This document shows positions 21,378 to 32,829 of a stretch of 64,000 nucleotides of DNA, piece by piece (within the stretch, counting starts at the first letter, position 1; each line of letters begins with the position of its first letter). The notes beneath the pieces are model-generated. The model was not told the origin of the DNA, did not search any database, and saw only the letters and a list, made by a program, of their open reading frames with translations. Origin of the DNA: Sycon ciliatum (taxonomy: Eukaryota > Porifera > Calcarea > Leucosolenida > Sycettidae); NCBI RefSeq assembly GCF_964019385.1, contig NC_088643.1:11451003-11515002 (forward strand), in the 5' to 3' direction. The position numbers were made by a program, and so were the translations under genes.

Positions 21378-23035
21378 ATGAAAAAACACGTTCACAAGTT
21401 TCACCACGAGTGGATCGCGCCCATCAGAATCTCTGGTCTGTACTGTCACCCGGTCGAGCATTGCCTCTCAAACATCATATTGCCGGTAATGGCTGGTCCC
21501 GTCCTGCTCGGCTCTCACTGTATGCTGCTGCTGCTGTGGGCCTGCATCTCGCTAGCCTCCGTGTCCGTCGCACACTGCGGCTTCCACCTGCCGTTCATGC
21601 CGTCCAACGAGTACCACGACTACCATCATGCAAAGTTAGTAGTGTAGTGTGTGTATTCTGCATTGATTGGTAGCTCTACTAATACCTTGCACATACATGG
21701 GAGGTGGTGAACGCAAAAATCTGACTTGAGCCCCCCCCCCCCCCCTCACTGTTCTGACTGCATGTATAAAGCCACTTGCTAACTTTTCGAAATTTGCACG
21801 GAGAAGAATACAGTCATCGCCAAACAATCCGGCCAATGCTATGCTAGCTACTGGTAGCAGTGGCAGTGCATGGGTAGCATGCACTGCCACTGCTACCAGT
21901 AGCTGTACTGTGCATGGGCAGCATGCACTGCCACTGCTACCAGTAGCTGTACTGTGCATGGGCAGCATGCACTGCCACTGCTACCAGTAGCTGTACTGTG
22001 CATGGGTAGCATGCACTGCCACTGCTACCAGTAGCTGTACTGTGCATGGGCAGCGTGCACTGCCACTGCTACCGGTAGCTGTACTGTGCATGGGTAGCAT
22101 GCACTGCCACTGCTACCAGTAGCTGTACTGTGCATGGGTAGCATGCACTGCCACTGCTACCAGTAGCTGTACTGTGCATGGGCAGCATGCACTGCCACTG
22201 CTACCAGTAGCTGTACTGTGCATGGGCAGCGTGCACTGCCACTGCTACCGGTAGCTGTACTGTGCATGGGTAGCATGCACTGCCACTGCTAGTGCTAGTG
22301 TACAAGCCTAGTGCATGGCACATGCTCTGCCGTCGGGACTGTGCTCTGCAGTGCACAGTCTGTGCTGTGCTCGACTCGACTGCAGCAGGCAGAGTGCAGA
22401 GCCGCGGACTGTTTTAGTTCAGTGCTATGCTGGTAGACTCTCTAATGACTGTAAATGCATGAATGCGATTGTGACAGGCACCATGCCACTGTACAGGTAT
22501 CCATGGCATTGGCTGGATTTCTTTAGTGACGACTGTATTACTCCACCAGTCCCTGCCCCCAACAACAGAAAAGAAATGCTCCCTGTTTCCAGCACGGCAG
22601 CAGTTCACTTGCATACCAGTGTCATGGTTGTTGTCTCTTCTTACCATGAATGTTCCTATATGTATTGTCTGATTCTGATCCAATGTACTGCAATGCCCTC
22701 AGTTTGGTGAGTCTGCCATTCGATGATGCCGAGACCTCTGGTCAGTTGAGCATGGCAGGTCCCACCAGCACTGTCTCACTGGTGACTCCATGCTAGCCCC
22801 ATGTGCCTGCCGGTGAGTTTGTGTACCTCGAAAAAAAACTGATATTGTTTTTTGTTTATGTTGGCTGCTGCTACGCAGGTTCAACCAGAACTTTGGCATG
22901 CTGGGGATCTTTGATTTTCTAAATGGCACGAAAAATCGCTTCCGTAAATCAAAGTCGTACGAGCGCCATTCCGTGCTACTTGGCACCACCCCAGCCAACG
23001 TTCTGATTCCAGACAAACCGAAGAAATGCCAGTAA
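21378..23035 (+). pseudogene. FAXDC2: FAXDC2-like copy 2, 5'-truncated
   Basis: The exons at about 21,378-21,634 and 22,879-23,035 keep the splice sites of copy 1 and an open frame to IPDKPKKCQ. The second histidine box is intact (HKFHHEW), as are CHPVEH and EYHDYHH, unlike copy 1. But the normal exon start is replaced by unrelated sequence with an in-frame stop just upstream, and no earlier exons exist. The family-conserved LxGTD after the last box is changed to LNGTK. It is a non-functional fragment carried by the duplication, unless a new 5' exon has been recruited. Confidence 0.75.
21845..22300. repeat. 44-bp minisatellite, about 10 copies
   Basis: Monomer GGGTAGCATGCACTGCCACT GCTACCAGTAGCTGTACTGT GCAT with A/G and T/C variants. 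Its left edge is an inverted partial copy, giving a roughly 24-bp hairpin. It lies in the FAXDC2-like intron. About 28 copies are present in unit 3, and the array is absent from unit 1. Confidence 0.92.
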
Positions 23036-23083
23036 AGAAGTTAAGTCGGCAGTGCATGTGCGTATGTGCACCCTCACTGCTGT

Positions 23084-23383
23084 TGCTAGTCTCCTCACAG
23101 TCCACCCTTGACCGTCCCATTCTCCAGTTTCAATGCTAATCTCCTCACAGTCCACCCTTGACCGTCCCATTCTCCAGTTTCAATGCTAGTCTCCTCACAG
23201 TCCACCCTTGACCGTCCCATTCTCCAGTTTCAATGCTAGTCTCCTCACAGTCCACCCTTGACGTCCCATTCTCCAGTTTCAATGCTAGTCTCCTCACAGT
23301 CCACCCTTGACCGTCCCATTCTCCAGTTTCAATGCTAGTCTCCTCACAGTCCACCCTTGACCGTCCCATTCTCCAGTTTCAAT
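23084..23383. repeat. 50-bp minisatellite, 6 copies
   Basis: Same unit and position as 2144-2297; one copy has a 1-bp deletion. Confidence 0.9.
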
Positions 23384-23810
23384 GCTAGTACCATCACTAC
23401 TCTACATGTATATGTATTTTAGCATATCCACCATCAATGCTGGTCACATGACAAATTACACTTACCTACCCTCACTACTTCAAGTATGCCGCTGATATTA
23501 TTATTTTTATTCACATAGCGATGGGTTTTTTTGTGGCAAATTCACTAGTGGCCTAGCTCGGCGCAATCTGTGTTCTATAATGGGTGGTTATCGACATCAC
23601 ACTGTTCAATCCACCAGACTTATCAGTGTCGACTCTCATACCAAATGTGCATTTTTCCGAGCCATCACCAAGAAGTTCTTTTTCTTTCTCAGCTAGGCCC
23701 GTTCACAGTTTGTTTCTATTTCAAGTTCCGACCGTTCCACCATCCTGGAAGCATGGAGAGGGACTTTATTGTGAATATTTTTAAGTTTATTACAAGCAAA
23801 TTTAATATTG

Positions 23811-25648
23811 TGAAAAGAATTCGGGTGGACACACCCATTCCCATAGCGCTGCATATCACATCCGAACCAGTTCCGTTATTTTACAACGTTTCGGCACTTG
23901 GCCATCATCAGGTAATAACAATGAATACCGTGGAAGCCACACAAGAGCAGTATATACGCAGAGTGTAGCGCCAAAAAAGATGCGAATTATGTCACCTAGT
24001 ATGACAGAGAGAGAGAAAAAGGCGCAACTAGCACATCACGGAGGAGAAGCAGCAAAAGGTAGCGCGCATTGTGCTCTGTGAATGGCGTTGCACAGAGTGT
24101 AGCGCCAAAAAATAAAATGATGCGAGTTATGTCACCTCTATACAGAGAGGGGGGGGGGGGGGGAGAGAGAGAAGGTGCAACTGTGCACATCACGGAGAAG
24201 AAGAGCGCGCCGTTGTGCTCTACGAAGTGAGGGTACATGCCAAATAATTATGGTGTTAAGAGCTCAGAGGCTCTCATCGAATACCAGAATGCGTGCAGAA
24301 AGTGAAGCGATGGTTCATGAGCAATTAAGATTGAACAATTACCCAGAGAAAATCATTGAAGAGGCACGCACTGCCTCCATAAGGCCAAAGCGTCGTCGCC
24401 ATGCCAACCCATGCTGCGCATTTCTAAAGCTTCCATATAAGTCAGATAAAGTACATCAAGCAGTGAATAAAGCAATCAGAAAGTATAAAATTCCGGTTAG
24501 AGTCGTATATGAGCACACTGGTAGCCTGAGGCGCACATTGTGTCGCTCCGCCCTCGTTCCTCCTCTATGTGTCAAGGCTGCAAATCCGCTACAACCGAAA
24601 AAGAGAGGTCGCCCAAAGGGGCCATGTATCTCGTGTATATCCGGGGGACAGGATGTATGTATGCAGAAGAATGTTGTATATCAGCTGAAGTGCAAAGAAT
24701 GTCCGGAACAATATGTTGGTGAGACTGGCCGCTTTCTGGAAACTCGCCTGGAAGAACATAATGGTGAGGCAAGACGCCAGGAACTCGACAAGCCATGGGG
24801 CCAACATTTTCGCACCACTCACCCTGGATGTAAGCTTAACTATGGGCAAAGTGCATTCTCTGCAGTTGAAGTAATAGGAAGAGAGCCTGATCGAGCCCGT
24901 CGAAAACTGCGCGAGGCGATTGAAATTCGTGATGCCAAGCCCCATGTGAACATAAGCACCGGATGGGATTTGTTGTGAATTTTCTCAGCTTCCCCTGCTG
25001 CTACTTCAATATCACTGAATAATTATAATATGAGGCGGGTCACTCAAAACCATTCTATTCCTGATGCCTCGTCGCGTCCCTGGTGGAAACAGTTTGGCAT
25101 GGAAGTTTTAACCTCATAGTGCATTGACTCATGGGGCTCCGTGCTCCCCTCCTAGATCCTGTGCTAGAATTAACACCATAATTATTTGGCATGTACCCTC
25201 ACTTCGTAGAGCACAACGGCGCGCTCTTCTTCTCCGTGATGTGCACAGTTGCACCTTCTCTCTCTCCCCCCCCCCCTCTCTGTATAGAGGTGACATAACT
25301 CGCATCATTTTATTTTTTGGCGCTACACTCTGTGCAACGCCATTCACAGAGCACAATGCGCGCTACCTTTTGCTGCTTCTCCTCCGTGATGTGCTAGTTG
25401 CGCCTTTTTCTCTCTCTCTGTCATACTAGGTGACATAATTCGCATCTTTTTTGGCGCTACACTCTGCGTATATACTGCTCTTGTGTGGCTTCCACGGTAT
25501 TCATTGTTATTACCTGATGATGGCCAAGTGCCGAAACGTTGTAAAATAACGGAACTGGTTCGGATGTGATATGCAGCGCTATGGGAATGGGTGTGTCCAC
25601 CCGAATTCTTTTCACAGATGAAGCTGCAGGAAGCCTCAGCCCTTCTTC
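23811..25648 (+). mobile_element. Penelope-like element between long inverted repeats
   Basis: A unit-2-only insertion flanked by the 13-bp direct repeat AAATTTAATATTG (23,798-23,810 and 25,649-25,661). The corresponding empty site is at about 2705 in unit 1 and 44,688 in unit 3. Inverted repeats of about 446-450 bp (23,810-24,259 and 25,170-25,615) are nearly identical, and each arm contains two tandem units of about 135 bp. The arms hold CTGATGATGGCCAAGTGCCG followed by AAACG, a hammerhead-like core known from Penelope-like element terminal repeats. Between them lies a GIY-YIG endonuclease frame but no reverse transcriptase, so the copy is truncated. It is younger than the unit duplication. 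Confidence 0.8.
24175..24978 (+). CDS. GIY-YIG endonuclease domain of Penelope-like element
   Basis: An open frame of 267 codons; the element-specific part probably begins near MRAESEAMVHEQ (about 24,288). The region KYKIPVRVVYEHTGSLRRTL and the basic KKRGRPKG are typical of the linker between reverse transcriptase and endonuclease. NVVYQLKCKECPEQYVGETG gives the GIY-YIG core as VVY and YVG, with the catalytic Arg (ETRLEEH), PWGQHF and the conserved C-terminal glutamate in REAIEIR. The domain cuts DNA for retroelement insertion. The reverse transcriptase that should precede it is missing, so this is a non-autonomous copy. Confidence 0.85.
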   Translation: MQLCTSRRRRARRCALRSEGTCQIIMVLRAQRLSSNTRMRAESEAMVHEQLRLNNYPEKIIEEARTASIRPKRRRHANPCCAFLKLPYKSDKVHQAVNKAIRKYKIPVRVVYEHTGSLRRTLCRSALVPPLCVKAANPLQPKKRGRPKGPCISCISGGQDVCMQKNVVYQLKCKECPEQYVGETGRFLETRLEEHNGEARRQELDKPWGQHFRTTHPGCKLNYGQSAFSAVEVIGREPDRARRKLREAIEIRDAKPHVNISTGWDLL

Positions 25649-25665
25649 AAATTTAATATTGGCTA

Positions 25666-25830
25666 TGACATCACTACTACTTACCGGCTGTACTGCTATG
25701 ACATCACTAGTAGTTAACGGCTGTACTGGTATGACATCACTACTACTTACCGGCTGTACTGCTATGACATCACTACTACTTAACGGCTGTACTGCTATGA
25801 CATCACTACTACTTGCTCCTCAGTCACTCT
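25666..25830. repeat. About 33-bp minisatellite, about 5 copies
   Basis: The unit CTATGACATCACTACTACTT plus ACCGGCTGTACTG also occurs in unit 1 (about 2710-2845, 4 copies) and unit 3 (about 44,697-44,795, 3 copies). Confidence 0.88.
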
Positions 25831-26680
25831 AACTGTTTTCTGTACCCGACTACCGGTACTTAATTGTGTCACTATTCAAGATGCTTTATGCTTGAAGTAC
25901 TACGCTTACTTCATACAAAGTGTTGAAATATGAAGCCTGAAATCACATGCAGTCTAGGCGTACCTGTACGATACCGGCATGCCGACACTGCAACGTGCTG
26001 TTGGCACCCCCCCCCCCCCCCTTGAACACTGTGTGGCACTGCGCTCGTGGCAAATCCAAACTCAGGATCTGCTCATCCGAATCCAGAGCCTCAGGGGGCT
26101 CAGGTACCCCCACCCCAGCGGGCGTTACCATACTCTTGTGCCTGCCCATGAGCACGGCCAGTAGTGATCTCTGAGTGCAGTATCGCCACAGAATCATGGT
26201 CCGTGACGTGTGCCACCTCCATTTAACTACACTTCAATGTGCTGTCGTGGACTTCGAAATCCGTTGAGAAGTCAAACGGCCGCTGGGCACTGACCTTGCA
26301 GTCGTGAGCACTGCTGATCCATTTTACAGTGTGCACATAAACTATAGTGTGTGTACGTGCAAACAGAAGTAAGGGTGCTGGTCCCGGTCATCCCATCTGA
26401 TTTCTATGTTCACGACAGTACATTGTAGATCTTAACCATGGTAAATTTGATCATTACAGCACTGCTGCATATTACTGATGTGTGCACGCATAATGCAAGT
26501 ACTGGAAGAGGTAGGATCCCGTTCATGAGCTTGTAATGAACGGGCACACGCTAGTTTGGCATGGTGTCTCCTTATGTATGCACATTCACGCATAACAAAT
26601 ACACGCACACGTGCATCCACATCCATGCGCATCCCCTCCCTCCCTCCCCCTCCCCCCCCCCCCCCCCGCCCTCCCCACAC

Positions 26681-26716
<36 letters not shown>

Positions 26717-27712
26717 CCACATACACACATACACACACATACACACACAAAAACGTGCGCACGCGTGCACGCATGCACACACACACAAACACATTGGACC
26801 TTGGACACATTGTCATGTTCAGGCAGGATATGTCCTGTGGTCTACTGAAAAGCCGGCCACAATTGGAAACGGTATGGAAGGGCTGAAGTCTGTGTGCTCG
26901 GGTCGAGCCATGGCTACATTCATGATGATTTTATGACTTGGCATGATAGCACACAACGGGTATTTCTTGCTGGTCACACGAATGCTAGCAGTGCTGCTAG
27001 ATTTCAATACCAGAGTAAAATATGATGTGTATCTCAAGGATAGTAGCATGAACCTGTATGTACAGGGTATGGCTGACACTGCTATGACAATATACATTGC
27101 AGTATAAACATTTGTAGAGTATAGTTTTCCAGGTTTAACTGACATACCGGTAACTATTCTGTACAGTGACTAGTGTAAAAACAGTAGGTGAGAGTAGACA
27201 TGAACACATTCAGTAAAACTGATACCACAGTAGACTGGACTAGACAGTACATGTTGTTCAGTTGATCATTGTATCTACATAGTAACACAACACTGTGTGT
27301 CATAGACAATCTGTATACATCATGTCTATACAAGTGATGTCACAGTGTTGTGATCAATGACAGGTAGTGTGCTGTTGGAGTATCTCTTACTGCAGTAGCT
27401 GCTTGAAACGATCCCTGTCCAGTGCTGGTCACTTTCACCAATCTCAACTGCTAAACACTATCCAGTAGAGATTTTCAGAAACTCACCTAGCCCTGTAGAA
27501 TGTACAACGGCGAGAGTGCACATACACAAACACACACACACACACGCACCCAAACACATGCCACCACCACACACACGCGTTCAAACACACACCACCACAC
27601 CCGCACACATACCAAACAACACACACAGGCAGAATCAACCATATACTTGAAGCTCTGGACATACAATTCGTCTTATGGATTGCATGCGTTGGTGATATAA
27701 TTAAGAATGAAG
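25831..27712. other. Shared noncoding block, unit 2
   Basis: Counterpart of 2850-4919. It contains a poly-C tract, CA microsatellites (26,590-26,790 and 27,525-27,625) and the conserved block at 26,800-27,490. No gene is supported. Confidence 0.6.
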
Positions 27713-28117
27713 TAGGGGTCAAACGGGTGTACCTTTAACTAACGAACGGGTAATTTTCTTAACGGGCGGGTTAAAGGGTACCCTTTAGCAGCCGTGTTTA
27801 ATTTTTTGCCCATTTTTCACATTAATCAAGATATAATATACCTGTTCTCGGGTTGTATTTTGATATCACAATGTGATTCGCAAATTGATTGGTGTCTGAT
27901 AGTCGCAGAGGTAGATCTACTAGGTGCGAAAATGCAACAACAATGCAGACATCCAGCGTGGAGTTGTAAATAATTGACTCCCACCTGGAATACACGATCT
28001 CTGCAGTGGTGCTCCATACTGACTGGATCATCGAAATCCAAACGAGTACCCTTTTACTAACGGTACCTGAGATTATCAGGCGGGTACCCGGGTACCCGGT
28101 ACACCCCTTTAACCCCT
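27713..28117. mobile_element. 405-bp MITE with 10-bp target duplication
   Basis: The ends AGGGGTCAAACGGGTGTACC and GGTACACCCCTTTAACCCCT are inverted repeats. AGAATGAAGT is duplicated at 27,703-27,712 and 28,118-28,127. Unit 3 shows the empty site at about 47,222. The long target duplication suggests a Mutator-like or similar family. Internal GGGTACC motifs recur. Confidence 0.85.
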
Positions 28118-28194
28118 AGAATGAAGTCATTGTTATAATAATCATGACTCATAATGTCATCATGACTGGAATCTACAGGCAGTGTTTATAGACA

Positions 28195-28910
28195 TTCTTA
28201 AAGGGGAAGTTAAGGCAAAAATTAATATTTCACCAGTTGTAGTCTTCGAGGTGCTGAGTCGAATGGTCTTGGTCCGAGAAAGCTGAGACGCTCCCTTCCT
28301 ACTTGAATCCCAATCGAACTCGCGCACTTCCACCGAAACTGGTCGACTGCGCCCTACTAGATGGGGATTTGTATGCAAAATGTCACTAAAAGCGCCGTTT
28401 CGTTCTTATAAAAGCACGGATGACCGCGATTGGCCCATATGTTGTAGTCTTTTGGACGCTGAGTCGACTGGTTTTGGTCCGAAAAGGCTGCGATGCAGCG
28501 TTCCTCCTTTATTCCCAATCGAACATGGTTGAACAAGCGGTCACGTGCTCCTGGGTGCCCAAATCACCTGGTCACCACGCCAGCAGGCGACAACTTTCAC
28601 ACCAAGGTTCAACTCGAGTGACAGGACTGCACCCAAAAAAGGTCAAACAGGCTAGTAAGTTGTACCCTGCAGGCACGGTGACCAGCTGACTGGTGTACGC
28701 AGTCAGCTGGCAACAAAAAAATCGTCAAAAGGAGACCAAAGTTATGACCCGGAGAATTATGGAATTTGAGGCGAGTCGAGATCAAATTCAGTCTGCGTAC
28801 ATTTTTTCAGTACATAAAGGGTTAAAAGTCTGGCTTATTGAGCCAATGTTACAGTGTAACACAACATCAAGAATAGGAAATACAAAGAGGCAGTTCGAAA
28901 ATACAGCATG
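28195..28910. other. Unit-2-specific DNA with an internal direct repeat
   Basis: After the shared CTACAGGCAGTGTTT the sequence differs from unit 3. Two diverged copies of about 88 bp (28,238-28,325 and 28,441-28,528, sharing TTGTAGTCTT, CTGAGTCGA and CCCAATCGAAC) are present. No gene was recognised. Confidence 0.5.
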
Positions 28911-29288
28911 ATGATGTTACGAATGACCAAAAGTTTGGTTCGCACACCTCCCCTCCAACTCCCCCCCCCCCTACCCACACACACACAGACATACCTGCAC
29001 CCCCCCCCCCCTCCCACACCCACACACCTCTATCCCCTCCTCCCCCACAACGGCACACCCCCCCCCCCCCTCCGAAACACACACACACACCTGCACCCCC
29101 CCCCCCACCCCTACCCCCCGCCCCCCCCCCCCCCCCACACACACACACCTGCACCCCACCTCCACCCCACACAGAAATGTTAACACACAGACTCAGTTGT
29201 AAATTTCTCATGATACCAAGGCACTAACACACCAGTTCATCACACAGCACTCACAATCTGTCATGTGAGTCAATGTTGACACTCTAAC

Positions 29289-29704
29289 TTACTGTAGTAT
29301 GCGATGTCTGAGTGCTGCCAGCATAGCACAGTGTTGGTTGTGTTCACTTAGGTGTTCATCAGTTTGACGATGTTTGCCACACAGGTAAGCCACGCCACAA
29401 CGAGGACATGCTGTGATGTTGTCCAGGTCATAGCAGACAAAGCATGCTGCTACACGTGGACACCATTCCAGTAGTAAAATGTGGTGATCAATGCTCACAC
29501 GGCCTCTCTTGGATTGACGGTGTAGGGCAGCAAGGAGAGAGTAGTATACTAGAGAAAAGGCTCCAGCTAGTGTGGTAAGTACACAATTCCAGACACTGAC
29601 AGACCAGTTGCACACTTGCTTGGCAAGCAAGCACTGAGATCATTAACTAATGACTTCAACGCTGGGAAGAGTTTGGAACTAACATCACTCGCCAAGATCG
29701 TATT
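29289..29704 (-). pseudogene. NLR-like receptor copy 2, exon 3: MYND exon, broken
   Basis: The acceptor ctctag and start (NTILASDVSSKLFPALKS) match the other copies. After VSGIVYLP, a local change leaves the exon 4 bp shorter than in copy 1 and brings TAG into frame (YLPH*). The MYND finger downstream (CFVC..CPRC..LCGKH..NQHC) is intact but in another frame. If translated from the normal splice, copy 2 would end about 50 residues into this exon and lack the zinc finger. The finger itself is barely decayed, which suggests a recent loss or an alternative acceptor. Confidence 0.78.
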
Positions 29705-30029
29705 CTAGAGCAAAGCACACAACAAAGAAAAGTGTAGAAAAGAAAGTAACTGAAGCCAGTACACTGAAAACAGAGAACCTCATGCACAATTATAACAAAT
29801 CAGGCTGATATACCGGAAAGCAACACATTCCATTTCACTAGTTAACAATGTTCAAAATTATCACATTCCCCTCTGTGTTCTTGAAGAAATCAACCTTAGA
29901 GAGACACACACTATACAGTAGATAATTACTGAGTATACTGGTTTGCAATACAATGTTCCATTCAGAGTGGAATTTGGTTGGAAAACAGTTATGGTAACCT
30001 GAATTGTGTACACTGCACTACCAGCTTAC

Positions 30030-32560
30030 CTCCATATTGAGCAGTTCTCTAGCCGTCAGTATACAAGACTGCACCACTTCCAGATCAGGTACCTTGTTCT
30101 GGCTACAGTTGTTAATCAGTGCTGTTGTGTGATCTGCTGGATTTGAGCCATGACACCATCTCCTGACATAGTCCATCACAATGTTGAAGTGATGCTGTGC
30201 TGGTAGAGTGAGACCCGTTGGAGTTGTGTGTGCCCTTCCATTAACTACCAAGGATATGTACAGGTGGTTGTACATACCACCCACGTACATGTCCAGTAGT
30301 GTGGTTACTGTGTCATTATCCATGCAGTACAGGTACCGTTGTAACTGAAGAGCAGACACAGTAGTGTGGTCGTCATGGGTATTGATCGTGCGGCTGATAG
30401 CAGTTGGTACATGTTTCCACTTGCACAGTGGTATACCCAGTGTTGTAATCAATGATGGTGAAATAATCCACTCACTGCTGCAGAAACTTGACATGACCTT
30501 GCCCAGGATCACAGCAATGCATTGTAGCAGAAAGTCGTACATTGCAGTACATGAAGCGAGTGCACCATCCTGTGATAGGAAGTGTGATGACATCACTCTC
30601 TCAGCAAGGTCTTCTACCACCTGTACATTGGGTATATCCTTGTTTAGCAGAGTGGAACAATACAGTTGAATGAGTTTCAGGGCACATTCAGTGACACCTG
30701 TTGCAAGACCAATTCTCAGTGTTGTTGTAACACGCTGGTACACCACCTGAAGACGGGATAGTGTTTCCTGGCTGGGCTCAACCTGTCCTTCCCTGCAGTT
30801 GATGTCCAGAGACATGGATAGCCTGCATGACTCCAGAGAAAGTTGCATCAAAAGTAGCTGCAGCGGTGACCCCACTCCTGTCGGTTCTTGTTCAGATTTC
30901 TCCAGGAGCATTTGGGTTCTGGAATCCGAACTCTCAAAAGTGACATCAGAATTTGCAATGCTTTGACGGCAAATACAACACAGGACCGAGGTGCAAATGC
31001 TGTCAGCTTGTACAGATAGCGGTGCTTTGTCCAATCTTTGTATCCTGTCCACAAACTCTCCAACAAACATTGCTCTCCCAAACAAGGCAAGTAGGATACC
31101 CGACCACCCTGCTGATCCAGAGAAAGGAAGCAAGTCATCGCCAGACACAACATCAACAACAGACAATGCCATCTGTATATTCACCTGTTCCTGAAGCAAT
31201 TGGTAACTCCAATACACTGCTTTGTCTGCACCACAACCCTTACAGCCATCAACTTCCTTCACAAAGCCAAGGAAATGCTTGCACATTCGCCGTTGGTACA
31301 TGTGTTGCTTGTCTTCTGGGCATTGGTAACGACCAAACTCGGCGATAAATGGTTGTAACGAGTAGCGATCCAAACACGAATTGTAATCCAGGAAACAAAT
31401 CTTGATCAACGGATCAAAACGTAGAAGATGAACCACATCAACATCATCACCTACAAAATCCACCATCACACAAGCGCATTTAGATGAGAAGGAGGAGTGC
31501 AGCTGAGAGAAAGCATGGAATGATTCTTTGTCATCCTGACGTAGTGTGTTGTATGCTACTTTCAACAGCTGCAGAATTCGATGATTCGGTTTCAGACCAT
31601 CATCGTTGAACACATCAAGACCAATCTTCTTGAACAACGATAGCAGCCTGGTTGGAGTTAATCGACCACCTTGTAGAAGACCAGCTGTAATGCGTACAGC
31701 AAGTGGGACATTTCCACAATGATCCACTAACCTCTGTGCGTCTTCAATGCTCACACTACCTTCAACACATAGACCATGGAGAAGACCAACAGCACAAACC
31801 TTTGTCAGACCATCAAGACGGTGTTGTTGTAGTTTAAACTGGGCAGCGTGTAGGTCAAAGTAAACACGACTTGTCAGTAGGACATGGACATGAGGTTGTA
31901 GTCGAAGCAGTTGCTCCACAACATCTTGTAGTTGGAGATCTTTATCAGCACCAGCCTGGATAGCATCCTCGGCATTGTCTAGGATACATAACATGTGGTG
32001 TTTGCCACCATCATCATCCATGCCATCAGTTGATTTCGTTGTCTTGCCAGTAGTTTCAGATGAAGCTGGGTTTGTTTCGAGTCGGTTTTGAATCATTGCC
32101 TGGACAGCGTCAACACCAGCTACACCGCGTAAGTCAAAGAACTCCACACGACAACCAGCATTGCGACATACATGTCCCACAGCAATGGCTACGGACGTCT
32201 TACCAAAACCAGCTGGTGCCACAAGACTCTGCACTCGTGTAGGTGATGACTTGGACTTTGTTGTGAGAATGTTGTGACTGATCTCTGTAACAATGTCATT
32301 CCTGCCAGTGAAGTGTCGGTCTTTGTCCGGTAGAGATGACTGGCTTGAAGTTGTTGATCTTGTTGAATCCTGTGTTGTAGTCAATGTTGTATTGGATGTT
32401 GCACCCGTTTTAGTTACATTGGCGGTTGTTTCAGCTGATGTTGTTTGTTTGAAGATTGGCTCACATCTATTGGACGTCCGTTGTTGGTCTGCCTGACAAG
32501 CTCCCACTGTGTGCTGCAATGGCTGCGTTTTCTGTTTGCCAACTGTTGTCATGGTGATAC
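30030..32560 (-). CDS. NLR-like receptor copy 2, exon 2: NB-ARC STAND NTPase
   Basis: A 2531-bp exon from acceptor ttggtag (32,560, phase 1) to donor GAG|gtaagc (30,030, phase 0), open throughout (844 codons with the split codon). It has Walker A APAGFGKTS, Walker B LCILDNAED, sensor-1-like VLLTSR with the usual Arg, CGNVPLA, a winged helix ending YSLQPFIAEF, and a long helical C-terminal part. The Ser/Thr-rich linker is shorter than in copy 1. Between the GxP block and the winged helix it differs from copies 1 and 3 (FKKIGLDVF; VMVDFVGDDVDVVH), while its C-terminal third is closer to copy 3 (DSICTSVLCC). It appears intact although its third exon is broken. Confidence 0.87.
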
Positions 32561-32829
32561 CTACCAAGGAAACAGAAAGTATGAATAAACCTATTGTAAG
32601 TTTTAAATCTTTTTCAAAAGGGATGTATGACCTACTTCCTTTGTTAAGCGAAACTTTGTTGCATTTTTTTACAGTTCCGTCAAAAGTATTCAATGGCTAC
32701 AACACAGTTTTCAGAGGGGAGAACAGAGCAGCATACGAGAGATAGTAGTTTATAGATGCCACACAGTTTGTTTCGAAGTGGTCCAACTTCTCTCTTCATC
32801 TCAATCCGATCACAACTCATTCTCTGCAT

